The notes beneath the pieces were generated by a model. It saw nothing but the letters and a program-made list of their open reading frames with translations, had not been told where the DNA came from and searched no databases. A stretch of DNA of 64,000 nt, from positions 4,216,001 through 4,280,000 of the forward strand of contig NZ_CP018811.1 of assembly GCF_001922345.1 (NCBI RefSeq), read 5' to 3'. Below, piece after piece: positions 29,554-37,235 of the stretch. Origin of the DNA: Paraburkholderia sp. SOS3. GTDB lineage: Bacteria > Pseudomonadota > Gammaproteobacteria > Burkholderiales > Burkholderiaceae. The stretch's first letter is position 1. The number at the start of each line of letters is the position of its first letter. A program made the position numbers and the translations under genes.

Positions 29554-30822
29554 TCAGTTGTCGTCGACAACGAACAGCCGCCGATACTCCTTCAGCGCGT
29601 AGCGATCGGTCATGCCCGCGATGTAATGCGCGATCAGCCTTGCCTGCACGCCTGGATCCGTTGACTGGTAGTTCGGCGGCAGCAATCGCGCGTCGTCGGT
29701 GAACGCATCGAAAAGGCCGGTGACGACGCGCCGCGCCTTGTTCGCCATGCGCATCACGCGATAGTGACGATAGAGATTCTTGTACAGGAAGCGCTTGAGC
29801 ACCGTCGCTTGCGCAGACACTGTTTCGCTGTGCGCGACGAGCGGCGGCGCCGCGCGCACGTCATCGAGCGATTGCGGCGCATGACGGTGCAGATTGCGTG
29901 TCGTCGTGTCGATCAGGTCGACGATCAGCGTATTGATGATGCGCCGTACCGTCTCATGAACGAGCCTGCGCCCTTCGATTTCCGGAAAGTCGCGCCGCGC
30001 CGCATCGAAGTGCGTGCGCCACAGTTCGACTTCCGCCAACTGATCGATCGTGATGAGGCCGGAGCGCAGGCCGTCGTCGACGTCGTGGTTGTTGTAGGCG
30101 ATTTCGTCGGCGAGATTGGCGATCTGCGCTTCGATCGACGGCTGGCGTCCCTGCAGGAAACGTTCGCCGAGCGCGCCGAGACGGCGCGCATTTTCGCGCG
30201 AACAGTGCTTGAGAATGCCTTCGCGCGTTTCGAAACACAGGTTGAGCCCGTTGAACGCGCCGTAGTGTTCTTCGAGTTCGTCGACGACTGCGAGGCTTTG
30301 CAGATTGTGCTCGAAGCCGCCGTGTTCGCGCATGCAGTCGTTCAGCGCATCCTGTCCCGCATGGCCGAAGGGCGTATGACCGAGGTCGTGCGCCAGCGAG
30401 ATCGCTTCGACGAGATCTTCGTTGACGCGCAGGTTTCGCGCGACCGAACGTGCGATCTGCGCGACTTCGAGGCTGTGCGTGAGCCGCGTGCGAAAGAGGT
30501 CGCCTTCGTGATTGACGAACACCTGCGTTTTGTATTCGAGACGCCGGAATGCGGTCGAGTGCACGATGCGGTCGCGGTCGCGCTGGAACTCGGTACGGGC
30601 GCTCGGCGCCGCTTCCGGATGGCGACGGCCGCGAGACTGTGCGGAATGCGCGGCGTACGGCGCGAGATGAGCCTCGAGTGCGGCAACCGACGGCGGCGAT
30701 GATGAAAGCGGCGGCGTGCCTCGCGCGTCGGGCGCGGCAGAGGCATTGGCCTCGTTCGACGCGTCAGTCGCGCGCGGCGCCTCGGACGCTTCGAGCGGAT
30801 TGTCGCTGAGTCTTTCGGTCAC
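29554..30822 (-). CDS. dgt: dGTPase-like HD-domain triphosphohydrolase
   Basis: Deoxyguanosinetriphosphate triphosphohydrolase family: cleaves dNTP to nucleoside plus tripolyphosphate. 422 residues. HD metal site: [13 protein letters not shown] (His116), [14 protein letters not shown] (His145-Asp146) and the later Asp in [11 protein letters not shown]; dNTP-site residues in [23 protein letters not shown]. It begins with GTG at 30822, eight bases after GGAG; the first 60 residues are a Ser/Ala/Pro-rich stretch. Last gene after aroK-aroB (45 bp gap). Substrate range is assigned by family. Confidence 0.94.
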   Translation of the reverse strand: MTERLSDNPLEASEAPRATDASNEANASAAPDARGTPPLSSSPPSVAALEAHLAPYAAHSAQSRGRRHPEAAPSARTEFQRDRDRIVHSTAFRRLEYKTQVFVNHEGDLFRTRLTHSLEVAQIARSVARNLRVNEDLVEAISLAHDLGHTPFGHAGQDALNDCMREHGGFEHNLQSLAVVDELEEHYGAFNGLNLCFETREGILKHCSRENARRLGALGERFLQGRQPSIEAQIANLADEIAYNNHDVDDGLRSGLITIDQLAEVELWRTHFDAARRDFPEIEGRRLVHETVRRIINTLIVDLIDTTTRNLHRHAPQSLDDVRAAPPLVAHSETVSAQATVLKRFLYKNLYRHYRVMRMANKARRVVTGLFDAFTDDARLLPPNYQSTDPGVQARLIAHYIAGMTDRYALKEYRRLFVVDDN

Positions 30823-30867
30823 CTGCCTCTCCGGAACAAGGGCTCGCGCGTTCGGCGCGTTCGGCGC

Positions 30868-31944
30868 TTAGACGGTCGCCGCGAGCGTCGCGTTCACTGC
30901 ATCGTCGGGCGCGCGCGTGATCAGCGTCTCGCCGAAACGCTTGAGCAGGATGAACTTGATCTCGCCGGCTTCCGCCTTCTTGTCGACGCGCATCAGGTCC
31001 ACATAGCGCGCGGCGCCAAGCGCCGGCGCGCGCGTCGGCAAATGCGCGGCCTTCACGAGCGCAACGAGGCGCTCGCGCGCTGCGTCGTCGAGATGGCCAA
31101 GCCTTACGGACAAATCGGCCGCCATCACCATGCCGCAACCGACCGCCTCTCCGTGCAGCCATTCTCCGTAGCCCAAGCCCGCTTCGATCGCATGGCCGAA
31201 CGTATGGCCAAAATTCAGAATCGCGCGCAAACCGCCTTCGCGTTCATCGGCCGCGACCACCGATGCCTTGATCTCGCACGACCGTTTGACCGCTTCAGTC
31301 AGCGCCTGCGGATCGCAGCGATTCAGCGCGTCGACATTCGCTTCGATCCAGTCGAAGAACGCAGCATCGGCGATCGCGCCGGTTTTGATCACTTCGGCGA
31401 CGCCCGCGGCAAGCTCGCGAGGCGGCAGCGTGCGCAACGCGCCGATATCGGCGATCACCGCTTGCGGCTGGTAGAACGCGCCGATCATGTTCTTGCCGAG
31501 CGGATGGTTGATGCCGGTCTTGCCGCCCACCGACGAATCGACCTGCGACAGCAGCGTAGTCGGCACCTGAATAAACGGCACGCCGCGCATGTAGCATGCG
31601 GCGGCAAAACCGGTCACATCGCCGATCACGCCGCCGCCGAGCGCGATCAACGTGGTTTTGCGATCGGCACGCGCGCCGAGCAGCGCATCGAAGATCTGAT
31701 TCAGCGTTTCCCAGTTCTTGTGCGCTTCGCCATCGGGCAGCACGACCGTCGAGACGTTCTTGCCGAGCGGCGCGAGCGCGCGACGCAACGCATCGCCATA
31801 CAAGGGCTCGACAGTCGTGTTGGTGACGATCGTGACCGACGTGCCCGCTATATGCGGCGCGAACAGCCCGGTCTTGCCGATCAGATCGGCGCCGATATGA
31901 ATCGGGTAGGCGCGGTCGCCCAGATCGACATTGACGGTAATCAT
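30868..31944 (-). CDS. aroB: 3-dehydroquinate synthase AroB
   Basis: Second shikimate-pathway enzyme, DAHP to 3-dehydroquinate, NAD- and Zn-dependent. 358 residues from ATG 31944 ([18 protein letters not shown]); another ATG four codons earlier is possible. NAD site [36 protein letters not shown], and metal ligands in [10 protein letters not shown] (Glu), [11 protein letters not shown] and [11 protein letters not shown]. It follows aroK by about 20 bp. Confidence 0.98.
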   Translation of the reverse strand: MITVNVDLGDRAYPIHIGADLIGKTGLFAPHIAGTSVTIVTNTTVEPLYGDALRRALAPLGKNVSTVVLPDGEAHKNWETLNQIFDALLGARADRKTTLIALGGGVIGDVTGFAAACYMRGVPFIQVPTTLLSQVDSSVGGKTGINHPLGKNMIGAFYQPQAVIADIGALRTLPPRELAAGVAEVIKTGAIADAAFFDWIEANVDALNRCDPQALTEAVKRSCEIKASVVAADEREGGLRAILNFGHTFGHAIEAGLGYGEWLHGEAVGCGMVMAADLSVRLGHLDDAARERLVALVKAAHLPTRAPALGAARYVDLMRVDKKAEAGEIKFILLKRFGETLITRAPDDAVNATLAATV

Positions 31945-31964
31945 CGAAGTGCTCATGGTCACAA

Positions 31965-32516
31965 TTATGCTGCGGGTGGTTTGCCGACGCCCGCCATCTC
32001 GAGCTGCATCAGCACCATATTGACGAGGCCGCTCACCGACGGCCGCCCGGTCTCGATCACGAAGTGCGCACATTCGCGGTAAAGCGGGTCGCGCACCTCG
32101 AAGAGCGCTTCGAGCTTCGCTTTCGGGTCTTCGGTCTGCAGCAGCGGGCGATTCTTGTCGCGCCGCGTGCGCAGCCACAGGTCGTGCGGATTCGCGCGCA
32201 GATAGACGACCAGCCCGCGATTGCGCAACGCCTCGCGATTCTCGGGCCGAAGGATCGCGCCGCCGCCGGTCGCGAGCACGATGCCCGCGCGGCCCGTCAG
32301 CTCTTCGATCACCTGCGCTTCGCGTTCGCGAAAGCCGGCTTCGCCTTCGAGCTCGAAAATCACCGGAATACGGGCACCCGTGCGCTCCTCGATCTCGTGG
32401 TCGGAATCGAAGAACGGACGATCGAGCCGCCTCGCCACGGCGCGGCCGACGGTCGTCTTGCCCGCTCCCATGAGCCCGACGAAAAATACATTGGCGTGTG
32501 CGTCCCGCTCTTGCAA
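31965..32516 (-). CDS. aroK: Shikimate kinase AroK
   Basis: Phosphorylates shikimate with ATP. 183 residues. P-loop [11 protein letters not shown] (14-24), shikimate-binding [11 protein letters not shown] (Asp at 37 region), [14 protein letters not shown] and the lid RRDKNRPLL. The start is TTG at 32516: no ATG or GTG is available in frame before the P-loop strand, and AGAGGA lies 6 bp upstream. pilQ ends 96 bp upstream, the conserved pil-aroKB arrangement. Confidence 0.97.
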   Translation of the reverse strand: MQERDAHANVFFVGLMGAGKTTVGRAVARRLDRPFFDSDHEIEERTGARIPVIFELEGEAGFREREAQVIEELTGRAGIVLATGGGAILRPENREALRNRGLVVYLRANPHDLWLRTRRDKNRPLLQTEDPKAKLEALFEVRDPLYRECAHFVIETGRPSVSGLVNMVLMQLEMAGVGKPPAA

Positions 32517-32612
32517 CGGTGTCCTCTTACTCAGTCCGGTTGGGTTCGTGCGCAGCTTACTGGCAAAGCGGCCGGCTTGTCGAGCCTGCGGCCCGGCGCG
32601 CGCGGCGGCGCG

Positions 32613-34271
32613 TCAATTCGTCTGGACAACGGTCGGTGTGATGAAAACCACCAGTTCGCTACGCGCGTCCCGATGCGCGCGATGGCGAAAAAGCGCGCCT
32701 AGAACCGGTATTTTGCCCAGGACCGGCACGCGAGTCACATCGTCGCGATCGTCGGTCTCGTAGATTCCGCCGATCGACACCGTACCGCCATCCTCGACCT
32801 GCACACGCGTTTGCACGTGTTTCGTGTTGATCGCGGGGCCAGCGGCCGTCTGCTCGCCGACGCTATCTTTCGCGACGTCGAGGTCCAGCACGACTCTGCC
32901 GTCCGGCGTGATTCGCGGTTCGACCTCGAGCTTCAGGCTCGCGCGGCGAAACTGCACGCCCGATACGCCTTGACCGACCTTCGCCTGATACGGCAATTCC
33001 GTGCCCTGCTCGACGATCGCCTTCATCCGGTCCGCGGTGACGACGCGCGGACTGGACACGATCTGCCCGCGCCCTTCCGCTTCGAGCGCGCTAAGCTCGA
33101 TGTTGAGCAGGCGCGTGGCGCGCGCGGCGAACAGCGTCAAGCCCGCCGTTGCTGCATCGAAGCCGGAGATCGGCCGCGCCGACAGATCGTGGATCGCACC
33201 CTCCTTGCCGGCCGTTATACCGACAGCCGAGCCGTCCTCGCTCGTGGCCGCCATCGATAGCTTGACCCCCAGATTGCGCGAAAAGCCCAGTTCGCCTTCG
33301 ACGATACGCGCTTCGATCATCACCTGCCGCGTCGGCTGGTCGATCGCCTCGACCAGTTCCGCGATGTCGTCGAGACGCGCCTGCAGATCGGTGATGAAAA
33401 GCAGGTTCGTGCGCGGATCGGCGATCACCGCGCCGCGCTTCGACAGCACGCGCTGGTTGCCCGAGCCGGTCAGCATCTTGCGAACCTCGTCCGCGTGCGC
33501 ATAGTGCAGTTCGAACGTGCGGCTCGCGAGCGGTTCGAGATCCGCGCCGCGCGCGTGCGCTTCGAAGCGCTGCCGCTCGCGGGCCGCCAGTTCGGCAAGC
33601 GGCGCGACCCAGATCACGTTGCCGCGCTGCTCCATCGCAAGCCCGTTGACATCAAGCAGCGTATCGAATGCGGTGCGCCACGGCACCTTGTCGAGGTGCA
33701 GCGTGACGGTAGCGCGTGCCTTGCCGCTCGCGATGATGTTCAGGCCCGTGAACTGGGCGAAAGCATTCAACACGGCGCCTAGTTCCGCTTGCCGGAAATT
33801 CAGCGAGATCGGCCGGTCGGGCGGCAAATTGTCCTCTACGGGACGGCTCGACGCAGTAGTGAGTCGCGACAGCGGCGCGAGCGGCACGGGCGGGCCCTCG
33901 AGCGCGGTCTGCGAGTCTGCCGTGCGAGGCAGTTCCACGCGTGGCGTCGACGCGCCGTTTGCGGCGATTCTTCGCGGTGCGGCCTCGTCGTCATACGCAA
34001 TGGCCGATGCGTCGCCAGATAAATCGGCTTGCGCGGATTCATCGCTCGCAAAGTTTCCGTTAAACGGATTACGGGCCTCGTTGGAGGCGAGTTGCGGCAG
34101 GGGCGGTACACCGGCCGGTGCAATCGCCTCGTTAAGCGGCAACGCCTCAGGGAACGACTCAGGGAACGACTGAGGCAGCGACTCAGGCAATGGCGGCAGC
34201 GATGCATACGCAACCGAACTCGCCATCGCGGCCGACACGAGCATGGACCTCACGCAATATCCGGCCTTCAT
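32613..34271 (-). CDS. pilQ: Type IV pilus secretin PilQ
   Basis: Outer-membrane secretin through which the pilus exits. 552 residues: signal peptide ending VAYA, a disordered Pro/Ser-rich region with a 4-residue repeat, secretin/TonB short N-terminal domain (ISLNFRQAELGAVLNAFAQFTGLNIIASG, about 152-180), N1 domain (FELHYAHADEVRKMLTGSG), then the secretin barrel (VMIEARIVEGELGFSRNLGVKL, QIVSSPRVVTADRMKAIVEQGTELPY, VPVLGKIPVLGALFRHR). AMIN domains, present in longer PilQ, seem absent. The start overlaps the pilO/P stop by 4 bp. Confidence 0.95.
   Translation of the reverse strand: MKAGYCVRSMLVSAAMASSVAYASLPPLPESLPQSFPESFPEALPLNEAIAPAGVPPLPQLASNEARNPFNGNFASDESAQADLSGDASAIAYDDEAAPRRIAANGASTPRVELPRTADSQTALEGPPVPLAPLSRLTTASSRPVEDNLPPDRPISLNFRQAELGAVLNAFAQFTGLNIIASGKARATVTLHLDKVPWRTAFDTLLDVNGLAMEQRGNVIWVAPLAELAARERQRFEAHARGADLEPLASRTFELHYAHADEVRKMLTGSGNQRVLSKRGAVIADPRTNLLFITDLQARLDDIAELVEAIDQPTRQVMIEARIVEGELGFSRNLGVKLSMAATSEDGSAVGITAGKEGAIHDLSARPISGFDAATAGLTLFAARATRLLNIELSALEAEGRGQIVSSPRVVTADRMKAIVEQGTELPYQAKVGQGVSGVQFRRASLKLEVEPRITPDGRVVLDLDVAKDSVGEQTAAGPAINTKHVQTRVQVEDGGTVSIGGIYETDDRDDVTRVPVLGKIPVLGALFRHRAHRDARSELVVFITPTVVQTN
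34134..34193 (-). repeat. In-frame 12-bp repeat in pilQ
   Basis: Five imperfect 12-bp units encode PLPE-SLPQ-SFPE-SFPE-ALPL just after the PilQ signal peptide (residues 27-46). The DNA units are recognisable as variants of CAGGGAACGACT, so the peptide repeat comes from tandem duplication. Confidence 0.85.
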
Positions 34272-35227
34272 TGCACCGCTTCCTCGAACGTCAAACGGTG
34301 TTCGCTTCCATCACGCGCGGCCAGCGTAATGCCGAACCCGTCGACGCGCGCGACGCTGTCAGCGCCGACACGCTGTCCGGCCTCGAGCGTTGCTTCGCCA
34401 TCGGGCGTCTCGACGAGCCCGAGCCCACGCGCGAGATCGTAAAGGAGGCCGACAAGGCGCACACCGACCGTATCCGAATCGGGCATGCGCGCGTCGAATT
34501 GCAAAGGACGCGCGAAAGGGTCGTAGAAAACGATATCTTCGTCATCACCGTTCGTCAGGTCTTCGTTCTGGCTTTCGGGCTGATCGGACGGACGAAGCGC
34601 ATCGAACACGTTGAGCGTCGTGCTGACCGACACCAGGCCGCCTCCCGCATCGCCGGTCTGCCTGATCAGCAGCTCTCCTGGCACGATCAGCACGGGCAAG
34701 CTCGGCAGCGCGCGCATGAAGGCCAGCAATTGCGAGAAACTCGCCAGCGCCGTCATGCGCAACGGACGCATCGCATCGATGCCGGCCCCCGTTACCGCAC
34801 CGGGTTCGAGCGCGAGCAACGTGATGCCGCCGCGCACCGCCAGTTGCGACACGATGCGCACGTCGTCGGTCGAAGCCCCGCTTTCCGACGCCCGCGCCGG
34901 ACTCGCAAGGTTTTCTGCGCCGGCGGATGCGCGTAGGGCCGGCAGTTCGCTGACAGCACGCTGTGCGCCGTGAAGGCGCCGTCGCGACTCATCAGCGAGT
35001 GCACGCATCGCTTGCACGCCCGTGAAGTCCGCCGCCATCCACGCGTTCGCGCCAGTCGCAAACGTCGCGATTGCAATCAGACTTGCGGGCAGAAACCGGA
35101 ACAGCAACGGACTTCGCCCACGCCACCTGCGCAGCGATGCGCTCAGCGCAAAAGAACCCGCTGCCCGATGCTGTTGCGCTCTTGCCCGATCGATCGGGCC
35201 GAGGCGGCCCGTAAGCGTCGTACTCAT
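34268..35227 (-). CDS. Fused PilO-PilP-like pilus alignment protein
   Basis: 319 residues. N-terminal half looks like PilO: a cytosolic basic stretch, one membrane helix (FLPASLIAIATFATGANAW, about 44-62), a coiled-coil-like periplasmic segment, then a ferredoxin-like domain region (MRPLRMTALASFSQLLAFMRALPSLPVLIVPGEL). From about residue 230 the chain switches to PilP-like sequence: VFYDPFARPLQFD, VRLVGLLYDLARGLGLVETPDGEATLEAGQRVGADSVARVDGFGITL. Normal PilO and PilP are separate (PilP being a lipoprotein). Its start and stop overlap pilN and pilQ by 4 bp each, leaving no room for another pilP. Confidence 0.82.
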   Translation of the reverse strand: MSTTLTGRLGPIDRARAQQHRAAGSFALSASLRRWRGRSPLLFRFLPASLIAIATFATGANAWMAADFTGVQAMRALADESRRRLHGAQRAVSELPALRASAGAENLASPARASESGASTDDVRIVSQLAVRGGITLLALEPGAVTGAGIDAMRPLRMTALASFSQLLAFMRALPSLPVLIVPGELLIRQTGDAGGGLVSVSTTLNVFDALRPSDQPESQNEDLTNGDDEDIVFYDPFARPLQFDARMPDSDTVGVRLVGLLYDLARGLGLVETPDGEATLEAGQRVGADSVARVDGFGITLAARDGSEHRLTFEEAVQ

Positions 35228-35922
35228 TTCAAACCTCGCATGTGAGCGCCTCGTTCCGTACGCGCTGCGGCAGGCGCAACATTGCGCACCGTCGGTTCAC
35301 GCGTACCTTCCCATTCGAGGCGCGCCGAAAATTCGATTGCGCCACTCGCGTTTTGTCCGGCGCCGTGCATCGCTGCCGTCGCGCGGCGCTGGTCCTTGAC
35401 CTCGGCGTCCTTCACACCGCGTATCGCGGCTAGACGTTTTACCCACGACGCCGGTGCCGCATGATCGTGCGCACTCGCAAGCAGTTCCGTCTCGTGCTCG
35501 CGCTGGCGCAGCTGCCGCAAACTCACCTTGTCATCGGACTCGCTGCTTAATGCGTCAAGCAGCGATAGCAGATGAACGAGCGGTTTCGAGTGCATCGCCG
35601 CGTGCTCCGCGCGCATACGCGCTTGCTCGGCGGCGCGCGCGAGACGCTTATGCTCGGCGAGCGGCGCCGACAGTTGCGCGAGCGAGCGCTCGAACGATGC
35701 ACGCCCGGCATCGAGCCGCACACGTTCGACAGTCTGCCAGGCCGCCAGTATCAGCACTGCCACGCATCCGGCGGCGATCCCCGCGAAGACTTCGACGATA
35801 CGGCGCCGCCGTTCGCGGCGCGCGGCGAGCTGCCGATGCGGCAGCAGATTGAATCCGCCTGTCCGCACCGGCCGCACACGCTGCGACGGCACAACGCCGG
35901 CACGCAACGCGAGCCGCTTCAT
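35224..35922 (-). CDS. pilN: PilN, type IV pilus inner-membrane alignment subunit
   Basis: 232 residues. The PilN-type N-terminal motif GGFNLLPHRQLAARRERRRR (residues 21-40) is the conserved INLLPWR-like segment that binds PilM; a transmembrane helix follows (VFAGIAAGCVAVLILAAWQ), then a coiled coil rich in Arg/Glu/Ala and a small C-terminal domain (WVKRLAAIRGVKDAEV). ATG 35922 overlaps the pilM stop (ATGA). Confidence 0.88.
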   Translation of the reverse strand: MKRLALRAGVVPSQRVRPVRTGGFNLLPHRQLAARRERRRRIVEVFAGIAAGCVAVLILAAWQTVERVRLDAGRASFERSLAQLSAPLAEHKRLARAAEQARMRAEHAAMHSKPLVHLLSLLDALSSESDDKVSLRQLRQREHETELLASAHDHAAPASWVKRLAAIRGVKDAEVKDQRRATAAMHGAGQNASGAIEFSARLEWEGTREPTVRNVAPAAARTERGAHMRGLK

Positions 35923-36932
35923 TCGTACACGCCGCGCACGGCGAGTCCGAACGCCACCGCGGATGCGGGATCGTGCAGCAGATCGGTTTCGAACGGGACG
36001 GCGACCTGGCCCAGCAGCGTGCATTCGAACGGGAACACCATGCAGCCGAGTACGTCGCCGATATCGGCAAGCGACATCGAGACACCGTCGAGCAGATCGA
36101 CATCGCCCGCCACGAACACCGTCGAAAGCCGGGCACCCTCGGCGAGGTCGCGCAGTGCATCGGCAAGACAGCCGTGCTCGGGCGACGGATAGTGCATCCA
36201 GGCCACGACCGTGTCGTCGGCAAGGCGCCAGCCATAGACGCCGTCGCCGCCGATCCAGAGGGCTGCGTACGCGTCGCCCGGCTCCAGTTCCTGCGTCGCC
36301 GAATAGCGCATCGCGCGTAGCGCCGCATGCGGTTCGCCGTCGATCGCGGTCAGCGTGATGCCGGCAATCGCCGCGCATTCGATGCGCGCCTCGACATGCT
36401 GCCTCGCGGTGGCGGCAATCGTGACTTCGCCGCCTCGCAGCGCCGACCTGTCGACATACCAGTCAACTGCGAGCGCGTGCCGCTCGACGCCGGCGATGCG
36501 TTCGATCTCTATCAGCACAGCGGGCTCGAGTGCGCTCAGCATGTCGCCTTCCGCGTATTCGGCGACCGGCCTGCGCGAGCGCGTGCGCCGCGTGGCCGGC
36601 GCGAGCTGTTGAAGCTGCTCGAGCGGCACGCTCGCCGTCAGCGTGGCCGAACCCGGAATCGCCATTGCACATCGCAGCGAAAGCAGGATGTGTTCGGACG
36701 GCATGCAGTCGAACACATCGAAGAGCGCCTGTGCGACCGCCGGCCGATCGACGATCTCGGCGCCCGCCATCGCACCGGACCGCACCGGCATCGACGCGAC
36801 ACAATCGATACGCAGCGGCCCATTGCCGCATATGCCCCGACTCAGCACGACGAGCCGCACCGTTTGCGGCCCCAGGTCGATGCCAGCCGCGAACCGGCGC
36901 ACCGCCATTTCCAACGAAGTTTTCAACGCCAT
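35919..36932 (-). CDS. pilM: PilM, actin-like type IV pilus protein (divergent)
   Basis: 337 residues with the actin/FtsA-like nucleotide fold expected of PilM: AAGIDLGPQTVRLVVLSRG at residues 15-33 as phosphate loop 1, RCAMAIPGSATLTASVPLE near 95, YAALWIGGDGVYGWRL near 235 as phosphate loop 2. In the pilus motor complex PilM sits in the cytosol and binds the PilN tail. The sequence is quite diverged from Pseudomonas PilM, so assignment leans on gene order (pilM-N-O/P-Q, divergent from PBP1A). Confidence 0.87.
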   Translation of the reverse strand: MALKTSLEMAVRRFAAGIDLGPQTVRLVVLSRGICGNGPLRIDCVASMPVRSGAMAGAEIVDRPAVAQALFDVFDCMPSEHILLSLRCAMAIPGSATLTASVPLEQLQQLAPATRRTRSRRPVAEYAEGDMLSALEPAVLIEIERIAGVERHALAVDWYVDRSALRGGEVTIAATARQHVEARIECAAIAGITLTAIDGEPHAALRAMRYSATQELEPGDAYAALWIGGDGVYGWRLADDTVVAWMHYPSPEHGCLADALRDLAEGARLSTVFVAGDVDLLDGVSMSLADIGDVLGCMVFPFECTLLGQVAVPFETDLLHDPASAVAFGLAVRGVYE

Positions 36933-36989
36933 CTTGCCTCCCTTTCACCAACCCGCGGACAACCCATTCGAACGCGGACAACGGAGAGG

Positions 36990-37029
36990 ATTGTGTCGAG
37001 ACTGTTTCGTCTGTGAAATTCGGCCGAAT
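36990..37029 (-). promoter_or_regulatory. Candidate pilM promoter with adjacent palindrome
   Basis: Minus strand TTTCAC (37013-37018), 17-bp spacer, CACAAT (36990-36995), about 60 bp before pilM. Immediately upstream of the -35 is a perfect 12-bp palindrome ATTCGGCCGAAT (37018-37029), a possible operator. Weak hexamers; assigned by eye in the 303-bp divergent gap, which otherwise holds no gene. Confidence 0.3.
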
Positions 37030-37204
37030 GGCTAACGCGCGCACAACGACTGCCCGGTCGTGCGCTGAGGGACTACAGTGATGTCATTCCGCGACGCCGT
37101 TCGCAACGCCGTTTTCAGCGTCGCAGCGATCGCCGGATGCTCCGATGGGCCTCGCCGATGGGCGCCGCAATGTAAGGCCACCGAAAGCTGACGGTGCGCG
37201 CGGC

Positions 37205-37210
37205 TATAAT
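37205..37210 (+). promoter_or_regulatory. -10 element of mrcA
   Basis: A perfect TATAAT 25 bp before the mrcA ATG (37236). No good -35 hexamer lies at 16-18 bp spacing, so activation or an upstream element may be needed. The implied leader is very short, about 20 nt. Confidence 0.5.
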
Positions 37211-37235
37211 CGCGGGACTGGTTTCTGGTGGTCAT

